Shown here: piece after piece, positions 1-8,189 of the stretch
Layout: every line of letters starts with the position of its first letter
Position numbering within the stretch: position 1 is the stretch's first letter
Assembly: GCF_001949145.1 (NCBI RefSeq)
Contig: NW_019091762.1
Coordinates: 64,001 to 79,804, forward strand
DNA: 15,804 nt
Origin: Acanthaster planci
Taxonomy: Eukaryota > Echinodermata > Asteroidea > Valvatida > Acanthasteridae
Direction of reading: 5' to 3'
Position numbers and translations under genes: made by a program
Notes under the pieces: generated by a model
What the model was told of the DNA's origin: nothing
What the model saw: only the letters and a program-made list of their open reading frames with translations
Databases searched by the model: none

Positions 1-223
1 AAGTGAACTCTTGGGCATTGCCTTTTCATTTTTGCTCAGGGATTCCCACACTTCAGTACAGTGTGCGTGTTCAAATTCCTTCAAAGGTTTGTGCTTGGTA
101 ACTCAGTGTAAGAGAGTAGAAGAAGAGTGGAACTTTAGAGCATGCAGCTTGTGTCAACCTGTGAACCCCTGCAGCTATTAAAAAGGGTTTTGAAGAACAG
201 TGCAAAAGTTACTTCAGTATTAA
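1..223. other. Upstream NEK9 intron sequence, no supported feature
   Basis: No exon could be placed. A CAG acceptor at 37-39 is followed by a short open segment, but its translations do not match the NEK9 residues expected before TGRLITFG, so it was not called. The stretch ends at TTAA (220-223), the flank of the repeat that begins at 224. Confidence 0.4.
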
Positions 224-870
224 CCCTAACCCACTAGGGCCTTTTTACTAGGGCACATCCTCAATCCCCCCAAATCCTCCAATTGCCCCACTTTAAAAAC
301 TGCATTCATCCTCAATCCTCCAAAATCCTCCAGTTAAATTTGGGGGTTATGTACAAAATGAAGGGCACCCGAATCCTCAATCCTCCATGGCCCTACTTTT
401 TTTTGGGGGGTGTCTCTTTTGTTTTGGGGGGGAGTTGGGCATATCAGGTTGGTTGCTGGGCTGAAGCTGTTTTTTGCAGAGTTGGCTAAGGGCTTTACAT
501 TTGTAATAAACAAAGCAGACATTGTTTTAACACACTGCAGTTGAAGCTTGTGCAATTTATGACCAGCAGCAGTGAACAACGTAACACTGTCCTTGGGTAC
601 ATGTATGTTGTGAACAGTGTTATGTGTGACCACATGCACCACTGTTTGACCGATTTTTAGTACTTCATTCACCATTCATCCTCAATCCTCCAAAATCCTC
701 CAGCTTTTAAATCAGCATTCATCTTCAATCCTTCGAAATCCTCCATGCTTCAATCACCATTTATCCTCAATCCTCCAAACTCCTCCAGTGTTCAAATCAT
801 CATCCTCAGTCCTCCAAAATCCTCCAAAACCACCCAGGGGACTTGGAGGATTGAGGTGGGTTAGGAGAGA
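224..870. mobile_element. piggyBac-like MITE relic (TTAA-flanked left end)
   Basis: The left end reads TTAA|CCCTAACCCACTAGGG. Over about 50 bp it matches the reverse complement of the right end at 7834, which also abuts TTAA. TTAA target sites with CCCT termini are the hallmark of piggyBac-type elements. The right end is less clear: GTGGGTTAGG at about 857-866 mirrors the first bases of the left end, but TTAA is missing and part of the terminal repeat appears lost. The inside is C/T-rich with CCTCAATCCTCC repeats and has no transposase frame. It is non-autonomous and old. Endpoint uncertainty on the right is tens of bases. Confidence 0.55.
673..833. repeat. Tandem repeat, four units of 40-43 bp
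   Basis: Units begin at 673, 716, 758 and 798. Each starts near CATTCATCCTCAATCCTCC, continues with AAATCCTCCA, and the first three end in a TTxAAATCA-type spacer. Related single copies lie at 303-339 and partly at 257 and 371. Reverse-complement relatives occur at 7519-7558, 7717-7750 and 7775-7800, so this is the internal repeat of the same MITE family. Confidence 0.8.
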
Positions 871-1353
871 TGCATAAAACAAACTATTCCACAATTCAAA
901 TAATTCAGATGAAATCAATCTACACTGTATGCTGTCATTTCACAAAAGCAAAAGAAAGATTTCTGGAGTTTATTGTACGGTAAAAGTGTACTTATTTGTA
1001 GAGATTTGCAGAGAAATTGACTGGAATGGTATTTGAACCTGTGACCTTACAAAAGTATCCCTAAACAAAAATAATGGAGAAGTTAAATTCCATGTTTGTG
1101 CAAGAACGTGTATTGCAACACATAATGGAAGCTTCATTTGGTAAGCATTACCATTCAAGTACACAGAGACGAACTTCAGTGGCCCATTTGCACACACCAG
1201 AAGGAGCCACCAACAAAGGGCTGGATTAAAAGTTTCCTTTCTACCAGCTGTGATTAGTTGTCATGACCAGTTTGGTTTATTTTCCCTTTGTGTAAATTCT
1301 TTGATTTTTATGAATTGTGATTGAAATTCCCAATTTGTTTTCATTGTTCAAAG
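871..1353. other. Intron upstream of the first visible NEK9 exon
   Basis: AT-rich sequence with no recognised coding segment on either strand; short open frames show no known motif. It ends in the T-rich tract and AAG acceptor of the exon at 1354. The codon split at that acceptor requires an earlier exon ending in phase 1, which is not visible here. Confidence 0.5.
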
Positions 1354-1515
1354 ATACTGGTCGGTTAATCACATTTGGTCTGAACAAGCATGGTCAGCTG
1401 GGTGTTGGAGACTGCAAGCCCAGATCAGGAGTCAATAAAATCAGTGGTGTACTTAGTAGTAAACAGGTACTACGTGCTGCATGTGGGGATGGTTTTACAG
1501 TCATTGCAACCAAGG
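1354..1515 (+). CDS. NEK9: NEK9-like exon: RCC1 repeat
   Basis: This is a 162-nt phase 1-1 exon. Its first two bases complete a codon begun upstream (a G would give Asp). It encodes TGRLITFGLNKHGQLGVG, a segment to about SKQVLRAACGDGFTVIATK, then one overhanging base. FG..K.GQLGVG followed by a CGDGFTVIAT strand is a standard RCC1 blade and aligns by eye with the penultimate NEK9 repeat. The acceptor is AAG after a T-rich tract, a little weak. The donor is G|GTAAGT, a consensus match. The previous exon was not found in 1-1353 and probably lies off the left edge. Confidence 0.92.
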
Positions 1516-4500
1516 GTAAGTTCAACCTTTGAACAGGGACCAAAGGAAACATGCACAATTGACATTGTTGTGTTCACTTACAATTGACCGCCTCCAAGAG
1601 GTGGAATTCTAGTAATGTCTAATCTAGAGGAACACTGTCTTCAATCCTATGAAAACTACCAATTATGTAAATATTTAACCTGAGCTCAAGTTTATGATAC
1701 TGTGCAATCCATGTATTATGGGATGGGTAACATGACTTTTGGACAATACTTTTAGTAGTTTTTCAAAACCATTAATTCCAAAATGTTGATATTTGTCGAA
1801 ACTAATGATTTTATATATCTATCAATAACAGATAATCAAATCTACTCCTTTGGGAATGTAGAGAGTGGTAGACTGGGCATACCTGTTGATCCAAGCCTTA
1901 CCCATCGTAAGAAAATGGCTGTTCCCACGCCAAAGCCCATATTTGGGTCACTACACTTTGTGTCAGATGTATCATGCAGACATTGGCATTGTATTGTCAT
2001 TGTTGGTAAGTTTCAATGGAAATGTGTTCAGGAGGTACCCATGTTTTGATACCAAAATGTTACTCTCATATAGTGAACATAGCAAAGAACCACCTCGTGG
2101 GAACAAGGAATGTGGTACACATAACAGATCTTTCAACTCCAAGATCAATTGTCTGTATTTACCGGTAGTTGTAAATTCTGTATCATGTGTCCAACCCACA
2201 CATTTGTTAGTGTACTAAAAAGCCTCATTCTTGTGCTGCACTTAGTTTGGGAGTTTAAAATTAAATCTGCGCTTTGGCAATGCCTTGCCAGACAGTTAAT
2301 TTGTTATATCATAAGTTAACTACAGCAGTTAAAAATGGCATTTGGTGAGATACAGTAAGTCACCAGTTGTCTTGCATGAAAAAAACCCTACTACCTGTGC
2401 CAGTTTATTACATGTAGCTATGACAGACAACTTCCTGCATTTTAAACAAGTTGAACACATAGTCAGGTTTTGTTGGATTCCAGGTAAAATAATCAGTCCA
2501 ATCTGACACTTTTCAGTATCAATCTAAATCCATCTAAACCAGGTTTACTCTCAACATATTTGTTTTTCCATCTTTTTCTTTATGTAGAAAAAGTTCTGAA
2601 ATCTAAAACTATTCGCTCTCCTCACCAAGACAGCTTCACTTCAAGCAGAGGTAAATTTTTCTACTCATTAAATTATAGCGTTGCACTTTTTGTATTGTTA
2701 TTGGCCTCTTTCTACTTGTGGTGGTTCAGTGGTATTTTCAGTCATTGCCACATCAAACTGGCAACTGCTATTCTATCAACCACTGGAGTTTTGTGTCCTA
2801 CTCCTGTACTTTATGCATGTAAGATTCAGAATGGACACAAACTTTTCACCAAGGGGAACTTTGAAATGTACAAATGACATTTCAGTTTATTTGAAATTCA
2901 AATAGAGGTCAGTTGCACAAGTCTTAGTTTGAAGTTGCAGAATCAATGGGTAAACATGAATTAAAATAATGTTTTTACTTCAGGAAAATGGAACGCACTA
3001 CAGATCACCTGAAGATGCTTGTTTACCATAAACCTCAAAGCTATCAGTATTGTGTACTGCTTTGATATAGGATATCATACAAGTGGAATATAAACCAGAA
3101 GTGGTCCACTAATTACCGAGGGATGTTAGTTCTAGTATAGACTAATGTGAAGAGATACCAGTACTGCAGTGGCCCCACACTCTGGGGCACATTCTTAAAC
3201 TTCATGTGTGCATACGTTTTGGCCAATTACAGCACTTTTTTGATTGAAGAGGCAAAAAAACAGGTGTACGTGTACTGGTACCACCTTTGCAAACGTGGTG
3301 CCACTGTTGTAATGACTTCATGTACTGGTTACCGAATAAGTTGATACCATAAGATAAATAATTCAGTGTTTGTTTTTTAACACCTCACCCATGGATTCTT
3401 CACAGTTTGAGCAACTCTAAAATAATATAACTCTTAAACTGGAATTTACTGTTTGGTTTTGTCGCATTTAATTAAAGATACCATTTAAGAAAATATTCAC
3501 TGTGTATCTCATACTTTTTTAGTTTACTTTGAATCAGTTAAATTAAGGAGTCTTTAAATTCACTGTCCATTAGGAGAGCACATCGGTGTTCATGCTTCTA
3601 TTTTATCAACTTGTATGCAGAAATTTAAGAGCTGTTCTAGTACAGACCCCCTGCTTATTTTGCAAGGTGAACTTATATCATAATTTTTACAACTCTTTCT
3701 TGGCAAATCTGTATTTTCTCATTTATGGAGAATTAAGGAGATTTTGTTTGTTTTTGCAGGCTCTCAGCTATCAGAACCCAGTCAGGATGATAGCGTCTTT
3801 ACTAGTGAAAGTTACATTTCTGATAATGCTGACAGTGAAGGGGCTGTAACTTGTAATGAAGATGAGCAGGATGTGCTGGCAATCACAGGCTCTAGTGATA
3901 CAAACTCAAGGAAGGGAGATGATAGTATGCCACCATGGTTAGCTGAGGTGAGTATTAGTGATATTGTCTTGACTAGCTGTGCGCCGATTGTAACAGAGCT
4001 GCAGGATGGCAGCTGCCAAGGATGGAGCACAAGTCAATGAATATGATGCTGTTGTTGCTGCTCGATACATGTTTTCTGTAACTGTCTCAGGGAGAACTCT
4101 GTGTCGACAATGGAATGAGATGTGCAAAATCCACACTGGATCTCTGTTGGCGAGGACCTACAACCTGGGAAGTAGCACACAGGCAAGGACCTTGCTGGTG
4201 ATACTCAATAGGGAATGCCGCCGTTGTTGTCATCTTATCTGCTACCTTTGTTTCTGTAAAGAGTGATTATGTTTGCATATGTTACATGTAGGTCTTACTG
4301 GAGTGCAAACACTTCAGAACCTTGGGTGGGGGAATGCCATCAACACCTAAGGGACTTTTATTTAAGCTCGCCAATGGCATGATTGACTACAGCCAAAGTG
4401 ATTTCCGTATCAAGCTCATTCAGGATGGAAATGTTTGGCAGAGAATCATTAGGTCATGTACAGTTTCGTTTCTAGTGTCAAGTCATGAAACCAGTTTACT

Positions 4501-5837
4501 TCTTGTTAGTGAGGCTGGTTTGTTCTTAGGAAATTGCAGAAATGCATGTTCATACATTCATGGACTCATTAGCTGCTGTGTTGATATTGGATTATGATTA
4601 GATTGGACTCACACTTTGGAAATGCCTTATTCCTTAATCATGCTGTTGTTTTTTATACACAAACCTTAATTGGACAGAAGTTATTAATCCAAGAAAAAAA
4701 ATAATTCAAGCATGTTGTCTGAGTTTTCATCAGAAGGGAGAGAGTTTTCATGTTTTATTTGGTTGAGTTTAGCTCTGACTGGTTTCTTCTTTATGCTGTC
4801 AGGTTTCTTGTAAATGAATTAAAGAGGGTTTGGAAAAATTTGTTTCAGAGCTGGCTAGCTTGGGACTGTTGTTTGTGATTGAAGCAAGAGCGGGAAAATT
4901 TTGGGCCTTTTTAAAAAATTATCTTTCTTTTTTTGTGGGAACACCTCTTTTCTAGTCAGTTTGCAACAGCCCAATTCAGTCTCTTCTGGAAAATTGTCAT
5001 GATTCAGAAACGAACAATGGTGTGGTGGGGCAGGAAAGATGTGTTTGCACTTGAAACCTCGTTTTTGGGGTCATAGGTGTAGGAAATGGGCCAGCAAATG
5101 GTGACCTGTCTGGAATTCTTTGAGAATAACGAGATGGCCTCTTATCCTTCCAGCACACCTTCATGTTCTTTTGTAAAATGTAAGGCTGTATTCAAATAAC
5201 TTGTATCTGTATTACTTTTTGTGACCTGTGTCATTAATATACTGTTGCTTGTAGATTTTGCTTTTACTTAAAACAATCTGTAGAAAACAACTTATGCCAT
5301 GCTGTCTTCCACAACCTTGGCTTGTTTTGACATAAGCAGACTGAAGAACCAATGCACAAATGTGTCTACCACTGAACGATGTGATGAGATCAGATAAAGT
5401 ACTCTTGAAAATTTAAATGCCTTTAGTTTTTTTCATTTTGCCTCTTATTTCAGGAGCTGGAAAATGCAGAATTTATACCCTTGGAAAGTGAGAGTGATTC
5501 CCCTCCTGATCCCATTAACCCATCTGTTATAAACCAGCCTCCTCATGACCTGCAGCATTTGGACTGTCCTACACATAATCCAGCTGTAGCTCCACCAGTG
5601 GCAATGTTGTCTACATCACATGATCAGAGATCTCTTGATGCCAGTTCCATTTCTGTTGGGTTTGCCACAAGCCAGGTTACCCATGGCATACCCTTCTCTG
5701 TGCCCCCTCTCTGTCTGGATGGTCTGTCAGGATCTGGGGATTCAATCAGACTTCAGATGATACGTGATAGGGAGAGAGATGAAGAGTTGGAAGCACTCAA
5801 TCAACGAGTGATTCATCTTGAAGCAGAAAATAAAAAA
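1354..5837 (+). CDS. NEK9: NEK9 (Nercc1)-like serine/threonine kinase, C-terminal part, five exons
   Basis: Joined exons 1354-1515, 1832-2005, 2588-2650, 3760-3947 and 5454-5837 give 971 nt: two bases finishing a split codon, then 323 codons without a stop. Order of parts: two RCC1-type repeats (GRLITFGLNKHGQLGVG; DNQIYSFGNVESGRLG), a strongly NEK9-like stretch (PKPIFGSLHF, then EKVLKSKTIRS), an acidic Ser-rich linker, ELENAEFIPL, a Pro/Ser-rich linker and the start of a coiled coil. Family knowledge: NEK9 is a cytosolic/spindle-pole NIMA kinase. Its RCC1 domain restrains its kinase domain, and its C-terminal tail activates NEK6/NEK7 and dimerises. The match to vertebrate NEK9 is from memory of its sequence, but it covers all five exons in order, so the family call is strong. 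The kinase domain, first RCC1 repeats and C-terminal end are not in the visible exons. The gene is partial because of the window and an unlocated 3' exon; the visible frame has no breaks. Confidence 0.92.
1516..1831 (+). other. NEK9 intron, 316 bp
   Basis: GTAAGT donor and AACAG acceptor. I see nothing else in it apart from a short CTTCAATCCTATGAAAACTACC-like echo of the MITE repeat near 1639, too weak to call. Confidence 0.85.
1832..2005 (+). CDS. NEK9: NEK9-like exon: last RCC1 repeat
   Basis: This is a 174-nt phase 1-1 exon. The split codon formed with the preceding exon is GAT (Asp), giving ...ATK-DNQIYSFGNVESGRLG, so the RCC1 blade continues smoothly across the junction. Downstream PTPKPIFGSLHFVSDVSC and the HWHCIVIV strand match the NEK9-specific end of the propeller (human PRPIFGSLHHV...LSCRGWH). 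The acceptor is AACAG and the donor G|GTAAGT. The insert VDPSLTHRKKMAV between blade strands differs from vertebrates. There is no stop and no frameshift. Confidence 0.93.
2006..2587 (+). other. NEK9 intron, 582 bp
   Basis: GTAAGT donor and TATGTAG acceptor. AT-rich, no repeat or coding signal recognised. Confidence 0.85.
2588..2650 (+). CDS. NEK9: NEK9-like micro-exon after the RCC1 domain
   Basis: This 63-nt phase 1-1 exon encodes 21 residues beginning E-KVLKSKTIRSPHQDSF. The EKVLxSKTIRS core matches the segment directly following the RCC1 propeller in human NEK9 (EKVLNSKTIRS). The acceptor is TATGTAG and the donor AG|GTAAAT. Because it is frame-symmetric it could be skipped without a frameshift; skipping would remove the propeller exit segment. 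It has one Ser-Pro (RSP). The open frame running past 2650 has no NEK9 similarity and is intron. Confidence 0.88.
2651..3759 (+). other. NEK9 intron, 1109 bp
   Basis: GTAAAT donor and TTTTTGCAG acceptor. It has several short open frames without similarity or splice support. A locally palindromic GTACGTGTACTGGTACC segment lies near 3267-3283. Nothing else is recognised. Confidence 0.8.
3760..3947 (+). CDS. NEK9: NEK9-like exon: acidic, Ser-rich linker
   Basis: This is a 188-nt exon, phase 1 in and phase 0 out. After a split Gly codon it encodes an acidic Ser/Asp/Glu linker (SQLSEPSQDDSVFTSESY, then more acidic sequence including NEDEQDVLAI), and ends in DDSMPPWLAE. It looks disordered, with no predicted domain. 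The closing PPWLAE corresponds to human PGWLRK, immediately before ELENAEFIP. The acceptor is TTTTTGCAG and the donor GAG|GTGAGT, both strong. The glycine run that vertebrate NEK9 carries in this linker is absent. The linker body diverges, so identity rests on position, splicing and the WL motif. Confidence 0.87.
3948..5453 (+). other. NEK9 intron, 1506 bp, with two unexplained open patches
   Basis: GTGAGT donor and TTATTTCAG acceptor. Two adjoining stretches stay open on the + strand: about 4006-4263 (starting ATG, MAAAKDGAQVNEYDAV) and 4292-4597 (containing STPKGLLFKLANG). They lie in different frames and resemble no family I recognise. A cassette at 4292-4452 would have an AG and a GT but is 161 nt and would break the NEK9 frame. 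They may be chance or relics of an inserted gene fragment. The remainder is AT-rich. Confidence 0.6.
5454..5837 (+). CDS. NEK9: NEK9-like exon: NEK6/7-activating motif and coiled-coil start
   Basis: This is a 384-nt phase 0-0 exon of 128 codons. It opens with ELENAEFIPLESESDSPPD, almost identical to human ELENAEFIPMPDSPSP, the part of NEK9 known to bind and activate NEK7. A Pro/Ser-rich disordered linker follows (INPSVINQPP through CLDGLSGSGD). It ends in a charged heptad-like helix, IRLQMIRDRERDEELEAL to HLEAENKK, the start of the coiled coil used for NEK9 dimerisation. The acceptor is TTATTTCAG and the donor AAAAAA|GTAAGA. The coiled coil is cut short, so at least one more exon is needed for its remainder and for the dynein light-chain (LC8)-binding TQT motif known in vertebrates. 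No S-S-P/S-T-P polo-box docking site is visible; the only Ser-Pro is in SDSPP. Confidence 0.92.
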
Positions 5838-5860
5838 GTAAGAAAATACACTTGCTTTAA

Positions 5861-5921
5861 CCATTTGCTGCCGGGGAACCCTGTTTCGAGCACCATGGGT
5901 TTCTACACAGAGCCAGGGTGC
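5861..5921 (+). repeat. Left terminal inverted repeat of the 565-bp MITE
   Basis: Pairs with 6365-6425. The first 21 bases match at all but position 5; mismatches concentrate at positions 28-50, as expected of an aged element. Confidence 0.85.
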
Positions 5922-6364
5922 CTGAAATGGGACAAAAGAGCTGGTCCAGTAACAAAAGACCCTACTCGGAACGAAAGACCTGCTGCTGCTGGGAAGTGCC
6001 ATCATTTTTCGGCTTGCATTTTTCGAAGGTAATCTGTCACTGTTTTTAAACAGTATACCTCTGTTTTGGGCATAGTGCGCCCATGGGATTAGCACCATGG
6101 ACAAAAGTGCTCCAGGGCCCCACACAGCACTGCTGCATGCTAATCCTGCCGCGTTTGAAAAGACGCCACTTGCATTCACTGGGGACAAAGGAAATTACAC
6201 AACACCTCACAATTCTGCGCTCTCTTTACAGGGCAGCAGGCTTGGCTGAAATATTCAGGAGTCAATGAAGGCTACCTGTCAGCTTAGAGAAGCCACCAGA
6301 GAGTCAATTGTGTGGGTGTAAATGTCTTGAAAATCTCCTGTATGTGTGCACTGCATTTTTAAAA

Positions 6365-6425
6365 GCGCCCTGGCTATGCATACAAACCCAAGGTACCTGA
6401 AACCGGGTTCCCCGGCAGCATATGG
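6365..6425 (-). repeat. Right terminal inverted repeat of the 565-bp MITE
   Basis: Reverse complement of the left arm with 11 mismatches in 61. It ends GGCAGCATATGG directly before TTAA. Confidence 0.85.
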
Positions 6426-6429
6426 TTAA

Positions 6430-6971
6430 TGTGGAATTCTAAGACCGCTAAAGAAAAATACAGATAAAATGTGTTTGTTCTAGTTATAGAGTTGTGTTAC
6501 AAACACAAGGTGGTCAGACAATTTCAATTTCTGATGCAATGACGTCATAGAAATTTGATGTGCGCATTGGAAGATGTAGTGACAAATATTAACCCGAATC
6601 CCTTGCAGTGCATACACTGTACAAGTGTGGAATCACAATGATGCCATCATGTATCAAATTGGAAGTGATTTAAATCCCCCCAAAACTGGCTTCTTTCAGC
6701 AGTATCTTATGAACTAATCCAGGTATGGTGTTCATATTTTGGTATCAGACAAATTGTAGGTCGGGCAATAAGTTTGTCTGGGTGTCAAAGTCAAGTGATG
6801 CTTGCTTTGGGGATTAACCCTGTTGTGGTTTAACAGTATAAATGTTCACATGCCAACAGTTACAGTGTATTGGTTGCCAGCACGAAATAACACTGGGTCT
6901 TTTGTACTGTCATAACTGATACAGTTGGTTTACTGCACAGTTATTTACACAAAGCAGTGAGGCACAATTGT
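6430..6971. other. Probable NEK9 intron, no gene
   Basis: No coding exon could be placed although several CAG acceptors occur (for example about 6606 and 6715). The phase-0 frames after these close within a few codons and show no heptads. It contains a consensus CRE octamer, listed separately. Confidence 0.5.
6540..6547. promoter_or_regulatory. CRE-type palindrome TGACGTCA
   Basis: Perfect 8-bp cAMP-response-element consensus. An 8-mer can occur by chance and no promoter is recognised nearby, so binding is only a possibility. Confidence 0.2.
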
Positions 6972-6975
6972 TTAG

Positions 6976-7834
6976 CCCTAACCCCCTAGGCTCCTGCACT
7001 AGAAAGCATACTGAACCTCACAAATCCAAATCCAACAGGTTCATGTACTTGTCTATGTACTTGTACATGCAGGTTACTGTACCAAACCTGATAAACTCCA
7101 ACAGAATGAGCCCGTTGGAGTTTGAGTGATATTGTATGGATGGGTCTATGCAGTATAGAATGACTTGCACTGAACAGTACCAAACCTGACAAAATCAAGC
7201 ATAGTTCAACAATTGGTACAGCAAGCCAGACACTGCACACAGTGACCTGTGTGTGTCCCAACTCACACAGAATCCAACACCATCTCCCTGGGCCTTTCAT
7301 CCCAAGTCTCACAAAATTCAACAAGAAGTTCCTCAGGTACGCCACCAAACCTGCCAAAACCTCACAAAACCTGCTGTTGGAGTATGGCAGGTTTTGGGCA
7401 GTTAGGGTTAATACACAGTACAATCTGTCATATCATTATCCCTATGAGGGTGAGTTACCGCAATGTACAGAACTCACCCAAAGAGTGATGTCATCATAGG
7501 AGGGTTAACCCTCCTTCAGATGGTTTTGGAGGATTTCAGAGGATTGAGGGTGAATGGCAAAAGTGTATGGCTTATTGTGAAGGATGCCTTGCATGAAGGT
7601 TGTGGGTTAGACTATGTGTTGTTTTTGCTTAGTCCTGCACAAATTCAGGCAGATATTTCTTTTGAATCAACTGCACTGCCCAAGAATGCCAGTCTCACTT
7701 CCTCAACATAGTAACAGGAGTTGCCAGAGGATTTTGAAAGATTGAGGCAGTAGGCACACCTCCAAGTAACATTTTCAATAAATTTCAGGGGATTGAGGGG
7801 GGGTCCCTAGCAAAAAGGGCCCAGGGGATTAGGG
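6976..7834. mobile_element. piggyBac-like MITE region, possibly composite
   Basis: The right end is ...GGATTAGGG|TTAA (TTAA 7835-7838). Its reverse complement, CCCTAATCCCCTGGGCCC and onwards, matches the left end at 224. A left end at 6976, CCCTAACCCCCTAGGC, is flanked by TTAG (6972-6975), one change from TTAA, and resembles the right end over about 30 bp. Two more TTAA sites with GGG/CCC neighbours lie inside (7408-7411, 7505-7508), so it may be one 859-bp element or two elements, 6976-7407 and 7509-7834. The left part has repeated CCAAACCTG(A/C)CAAAA motifs (about 7081, 7180, 7346) and the right part reverse copies of the CCTCCAAAATCCTCC repeat. No transposase frame is seen. Confidence 0.55.
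7499..7514. repeat. 16-bp perfect palindrome centred on TTAA
   Basis: GGAGGGTTAACCCTCC. The centre is the piggyBac target tetranucleotide, and the flanks look like a right terminus (GGG) and a left terminus (CCC) meeting at one shared TTAA. Confidence 0.8.
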
Positions 7835-7838
7835 TTAA

Positions 7839-8189
7839 TGAAGGGTCAAAGTTTAGGTGCATTTTAAATGCTTAGAAAAATTCTAAAATAACACACCTGT
7901 CAATATCTTCTGAACAGTTGAGGATACTAATGTGAAACCTTGTACTTGTTGGTTCCTTGATACCAAGATATGTAAGCTGTCATGATATAACTGTGATGTA
8001 CTCAAATCTGAAATTATGAGAAACTTAAGGTCAAAATTAAAAAAAAAAATGTTTTCAGCTGTACCGTAATTTGGGAATTGAATGAGGTAGGACATTTGTA
8101 TTTAGGGACCTGGTAGACCACACCTTGGGCAACTTTAGTGATTTCATTGGAAAGTGATGTGATCTGGATGTCTCGGGTAACTGATATGT
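7839..8189. other. AT-rich sequence, no feature
   Basis: No coding exon or repeat recognised. A TTTTCAG acceptor at 8058 is followed by only eight open codons. Confidence 0.45.

Larger units (their letters stand above)
5857..6429. mobile_element. piggyBac-like MITE, 565 bp with TTAA target duplication
   Basis: Element 5861-6425 is bounded by TTAA at 5857-5860 and 6426-6429. Terminal inverted repeats of 61 bp (5861-5921 and 6365-6425) match at 50 of 61 positions by hand alignment. The left arm starts CCATTTGCTGCCGGGGAACC and the right arm, reverse complemented, CCATATGCTGCCGGGGAACC. The TTAA duplication and CC/GG termini fit piggyBac-type cut-and-paste insertion. The interior has no transposase, so it would need one in trans. 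It sits in the NEK9 intron 20 bp after the donor at 5838. It is not the same family as the repeats at 224 and 7834. Confidence 0.85.

Noticed and set aside
40-86. Possible 47-nt exon after the CAG acceptor at 37-39 with a GT at 87
   Set aside because: None of the three translations resembles the RCC1 strand expected before TGRLITFG, and the donor GTTTGT is weak.
4292-4452. Cassette exon of NEK9 in the 1506-bp intron
   Set aside because: The neighbouring exons join in phase 0 with conserved residues on both sides; 161 nt would shift the frame, and there is no NEK9 similarity.
5742-6188. 148-codon open frame on the minus strand
   Set aside because: It is antisense to the coiled-coil exon and the MITE; no motif, and the sense strand explains the exon part.
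8059-8085. Terminal NEK9 exon after the TTTTCAG acceptor
   Set aside because: Only eight codons before a stop and no coiled-coil or tail similarity.
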